From contig VAXS01000008.1 in the NCBI GenBank assembly GCA_005883255.1, positions 1 through 7,304 of the forward strand: a stretch of 7,304 nt of DNA, read 5' to 3'. This document shows, one piece after another, positions 5,247 to 7,304 of the stretch (positions are counted from its first letter, which is position 1; each line of letters starts with the position of its first letter). The position numbers were made by a program, and so were the translations under genes. The DNA comes from Actinomycetota bacterium (GTDB taxonomy: Bacteria; Actinomycetota; Thermoleophilia; Solirubrobacterales; Solirubrobacteraceae). A model generated the notes under the pieces. It searched no databases and had not been told where the DNA came from. It saw only the letters and a program-made list of their open reading frames with translations.

Positions 5247-6149
5247 GTGGAGGCGAAGGTCGGAGCGCTGGGTCCAGCGAGCGGGGGCGCGCGCGGCCGC
5301 GCGCTGGTGGAGCGGACGCCGCCGCACGCCTGGTTCCTGGTCAGCGCCGTGTTCCACTACCTGGGGCCCGCGTTCGCGGTGCTGCTGTTCGCGCGGGTGG
5401 ACGTGCTGGGCGTGGCCTGGCTGCGGATCGCCTCCGCCGCGGCGATCTTCGCCGCCTGGCGCCGCCCGTGGCGGGCGTTCGCGACGCTCGATCGCGCCGG
5501 GCGGCGCCTGCTGGCCACGTGGGGCGCGGTCCTGGCCGCGATGAACTGCTGCTTCTACGTGGCGATCGACCGGCTGCCGCTGGGGACGGTGGCCGCGATC
5601 GAGTTCCTGCCGGTGGTCGCCCTGGCGGCGGTGGGCGCTCGCACCGCCCGCAACGCGGGGGCGCTGGCGCTCGCCGTCCCCGGCGTCTACCTCCTCACCG
5701 ACGTGCGGCTGGCGGGCGCGCCGCTGGGCGTGGCCTTCGCCTTCGCCAACGCGATGCTGTTCGCGGCGTACATCGTCCTCGCGCACCGGGTGGCCCGGCA
5801 TCCGAGCGTGAGCGGGATCGACGGGCTGGCGGCGGCGATGCTGATCGCCGCCGTGGCGGTGACCCCGGTGGGCGGATGGGCGGCGGCGCCGGCCGCGCTG
5901 GACCCGGTCGCGCTGCTGGCCGGGGTCGGGGTGGGCCTCTCCTCGTCGGTGATCCCCTACGTCACCGACCAGCTGGCGATGGCCCGCCTGAGCCGGGCCA
6001 CCTACGCGCTGATGGTCTCGCTGCTGCCGGCCACCGCCACCGTGATCGGGATCCTGGTCCTCACCCAGGTCCCCTCCGCCACCGAGGCGCTGGGCGTGGG
6101 ACTGGTGGTGGCGGCGGTCGCCGTCCACCGCGACCCCGCCCGGCGCTAA
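5247..6149 (+). CDS. EamA-family (RhtA-like) small-molecule exporter
   Basis: An inner-membrane transporter of the drug/metabolite superfamily with two EamA repeats and about ten predicted helices, closest in motifs to the threonine/homoserine exporter RhtA. From the GTG at 5247 it has 300 residues. Repeat 1 includes W-L-R-I-A-S-A (58-64), A-W-R-R-P-W-R (70-76) and A-M-N-C-C-F-Y-V-A-I-D-R-L-P-L-G-T-V (98-115), then I-E-F-L-P-V-V (118-124). Repeat 2 includes S-S-S-V-I-P-Y (232-238) and Y-A-L-M-V-S-L-L-P-A (253-262). The start is uncertain: an in-frame ATG at 5202 adds 15 codons with many A/T third positions, unlike the rest, and lies inside the opposite promoter, while GTG at 5307 would begin just before helix 1. 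No Shine-Dalgarno favours any of the three. It is divergent from the Lrp-family regulator, which supports amino-acid efflux. Its stop overlaps that of the next gene by 4 bases. Confidence 0.92.
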   Translation: MEAKVGALGPASGGARGRALVERTPPHAWFLVSAVFHYLGPAFAVLLFARVDVLGVAWLRIASAAAIFAAWRRPWRAFATLDRAGRRLLATWGAVLAAMNCCFYVAIDRLPLGTVAAIEFLPVVALAAVGARTARNAGALALAVPGVYLLTDVRLAGAPLGVAFAFANAMLFAAYIVLAHRVARHPSVSGIDGLAAAMLIAAVAVTPVGGWAAAPAALDPVALLAGVGVGLSSSVIPYVTDQLAMARLSRATYALMVSLLPATATVIGILVLTQVPSATEALGVGLVVAAVAVHRDPARR

Positions 6150-6589
6150 CTCCGGACCACCAGGAACGTGCCCGCCGCCAGCAGGGCCACGCCGACCACC
6201 CGGCCGGCGTCGATGGGGTGGCGGTGGACCCCGAGGATCCCCAGCTGGTCGACGATCATCGCCATCGTGAGCTGACCGGCGATCGTGGCCGCGGTCACCC
6301 CGCCCGCCCCCAGCGAGCGGACCGTCACCAGCACCGTGGTGACGTAGGCCGCGCCCAGCACGCCGCCCAGCAGGTAGTACCAGGACAGGTGGCGCACCTC
6401 GCCCAGGTCGCCGAAGCCGCCGCCCCCCAGCAGCGCGATCGCCACCAGGATCACGGTGCCCGTAGCGAACGACACCGCCCCGGCCTGCCAGGTGCCGACC
6501 GTGCGCCCCAGCATCGAGTTGATCGGCGCCTGCAGCGCGATCAACCCCCCCACCAGCGCCGTCAGCACGACCGCCAGCCCGCGGTCCAA
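6146..6589 (-). CDS. YdcZ/DUF606-type DMT-superfamily membrane protein
   Basis: A 147-residue protein with about five hydrophobic helices, matching the single-repeat DUF606 (YdcZ) branch of the drug/metabolite transporter superfamily. Features are G-G-L-I-A-L-Q-A-P-I-N-S-x-L-G (14-28), A-V-S-F-A-T-G (38-44), W-Y-Y-L-L-G-G-V-L-G-A-A-Y-V (70-83), A-T-I-A-G-Q-L-T-M-A-M-I-V-D-Q-L-G (101-117) and the last helix G-V-A-L-L-A-A-G (133-140). Such short proteins act as homo- or hetero-dimers; no second half is seen here. The start is TTG at 6589: GGAGG lies 10 bases upstream, and the next candidate start falls inside helix 1. TTG follows the polA stop after only 2 bases, so translation is probably linked to polA. 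The substrate is unknown. A G7 run at 6551-6545 lies within helix 1. The gene ends tail to tail with the EamA exporter, overlapping it by 4 bases. Confidence 0.87.
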   Translation of the reverse strand: MDRGLAVVLTALVGGLIALQAPINSMLGRTVGTWQAGAVSFATGTVILVAIALLGGGGFGDLGEVRHLSWYYLLGGVLGAAYVTTVLVTVRSLGAGGVTAATIAGQLTMAMIVDQLGILGVHRHPIDAGRVVGVALLAAGTFLVVRS

Positions 6590-6591
6590 GG

Positions 6592-7304
6592 CTATTTCGC
6601 CTCCATCCAGTTGGGGCCGATCCCCAGATCGACCGCCAGCGGCGGGTCGAGGTCGTAGGCGGCCTCCATCTGGGCGCGCACGATGTCGCCGGCTCGCTCC
6701 GCCTCCGCCTCGGGACCCTCGAACAGCAGCTCATCGTGGATCTGCAGCACGAGCCGGACCGCCAGGCCGGCGTCGGCCAGCGCGTAGTGACAGCGCACCA
6801 TCGCCACCTTGATGATGTCGGCGGCGCTGCCCTGGATGACCGTGTTGACCGCCAGCCGCTCGCCCAGCTGGCGCACCTGGCGGTTGCGGGCTCGCAGCTC
6901 CGGGATCAGTCGTCGGCGGCCGAACAGCGTGGTCACGTAGCCCTCCTGGGCCGCGAAGGCGATGGTCCGCTCGATGAACTCGCGCACCTTGGGGAAGCGG
7001 TCCAGGTAGCGCTCGATGAAGGCGTCCGCCTCCTCGCGCTCGATCTGCAAGCGGTCGGCCAGGCCGAACCCCGAGAGCCCGTAGACGATGCCGTAATTGA
7101 TCATCTTGGCCTTGGAGCGCGCGCCCGGGTCCACCTGCTCGGGCGCCAGGCCCAGGATCTCGCCGGCGGTGGCGGTGTGGACGTCCTCGCCGCGGGCGAA
7201 GATCTCGCGCAGGGCCTCCTCGCCGGCGATCTGGGCCAGCACGCGCAGCTCCACCTGCGAGTAGTCGGCCGAGACCAGCAGGTTGCCGGGCTCGGCCACG
7301 AAGC
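6592..7304 (-). CDS. polA: DNA polymerase I, C-terminal polymerase domain (partial)
   Basis: This is the last 235-odd residues of the family A polymerase that fills gaps in repair and removes Okazaki-fragment primers; the N-terminal nuclease regions lie beyond base 7304. All polymerase motifs are intact: motif A S-A-D-Y-S-Q-V-E-L-R with the metal-binding Asp encoded at 7266-7264; the O-helix (motif B) R-S-K-A-K-x-x-N-Y-G-x-x-Y-G at about 7119-7078; and motif C Q-I-H-D-E near 6740-6730. From motif A to the stop there is no length difference from E. coli Pol I, so D705, R754, K758, Y766, H881 and D882 equivalents can be assigned directly. The position equivalent to E. coli F762 (Taq F667) is Tyr, encoded at 7095-7093. 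The gene stops at TAG 6594-6592, just before the YdcZ-like gene. In other actinobacteria rpsA often follows polA, but here about 3.5 kb intervenes. Confidence 0.97.
   Translation of the reverse strand, partial: FVAEPGNLLVSADYSQVELRVLAQIAGEEALREIFARGEDVHTATAGEILGLAPEQVDPGARSKAKMINYGIVYGLSGFGLADRLQIEREEADAFIERYLDRFPKVREFIERTIAFAAQEGYVTTLFGRRRLIPELRARNRQVRQLGERLAVNTVIQGSAADIIKVAMVRCHYALADAGLAVRLVLQIHDELLFEGPEAEAERAGDIVRAQMEAAYDLDPPLAVDLGIGPNWMEAK
6600..6604 (-). promoter_or_regulatory. Shine-Dalgarno of the YdcZ-like gene inside polA
   Basis: The minus strand reads GGAGG in the last codons of polA, 10 bases before TTG at 6589. It fixes the unusual TTG start and ties initiation to ribosomes finishing polA. 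Confidence 0.55.

Noticed and set aside
4685..6658. A 657-codon plus-strand open frame across the Lrp-type gene and both transporters
   Set aside because: The translation is low-complexity Arg/Gly/Pro/Ala, without domains, and it conflicts with three well-supported genes in other frames.
5133..6734. A 533-codon minus-strand open frame antisense to the EamA exporter
   Set aside because: It is Arg/Gly/His-rich with no motif. The EamA frame on the opposite strand has the helices and family signatures.
1..7304. CRISPR arrays, tRNA/rRNA genes, transposases, integrases, toxin-antitoxin or defence genes
   Set aside because: I looked on both strands and found no spaced repeats, cloverleaf-like segments or protein signatures of these kinds. 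Almost all of the window is accounted for by the listed genes.

Overview
The window is very GC-rich, with G or C at nearly every third codon position. It reads as chromosomal DNA from a high-GC actinobacterium. The best clue is the order of housekeeping genes, all on the minus strand: polA (right edge), rpsA, coaE, uvrB (left edge). The same order is known from actinobacteria such as Mycobacterium tuberculosis. A four-S1-domain RpsA and a Tyr in the PolA O-helix also fit. A deep-branching class such as Thermoleophilia/Solirubrobacterales is a guess that I cannot prove from the sequence.

Right to left on the minus strand: the C-terminal 235 or so residues of DNA polymerase I (6592-7304, cut by the edge) are followed 2 bases later by a five-helix YdcZ/DUF606-type membrane protein with a TTG start. 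This meets, tail to tail with a 4-base overlap, a plus-strand EamA-family (RhtA-like) exporter. The exporter is divergent from an Lrp/AsnC-family regulator, and the short gap between them holds a good promoter and repeated half-sites. Downstream of the regulator is a small Arg-rich two-helix membrane protein, which converges on a plus-strand FAD-dependent oxidoreductase of the geranylgeranyl-reductase-like class. That enzyme is divergent from rpsA across a 70-base gap.

From rpsA leftward runs a tightly packed cluster: rpsA, coaE (47-base overlap), a lytic transglycosylase (ATGA overlap), an NTF2/SnoaL-like protein (TAGTG overlap) and, after 6 bases, uvrB, of which only the first 62 residues are visible. 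The overlaps suggest co-transcription and coupled translation. Several genes lack a Shine-Dalgarno sequence and instead have a -10-like hexamer 8 bases before the start codon, which suggests leaderless mRNAs.

Functionally, the backbone covers DNA repair and replication (polA, uvrB), translation (rpsA) and coenzyme A synthesis (coaE). Between polA and rpsA sits a block of about 3.5 kb with mixed orientation, holding two transporters, a regulator, a small membrane protein and an oxidoreductase. The regulator/exporter pair looks like a self-contained amino-acid (or similar small-molecule) efflux unit. I see no mobile element, CRISPR array, RNA gene or clear defence system, and no gene-free stretch longer than about 110 bases. 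Most of the window is ordinary. The points worth a second look are the accessory block, the operon overlaps, the leaderless-type starts and the divergent regulatory region.
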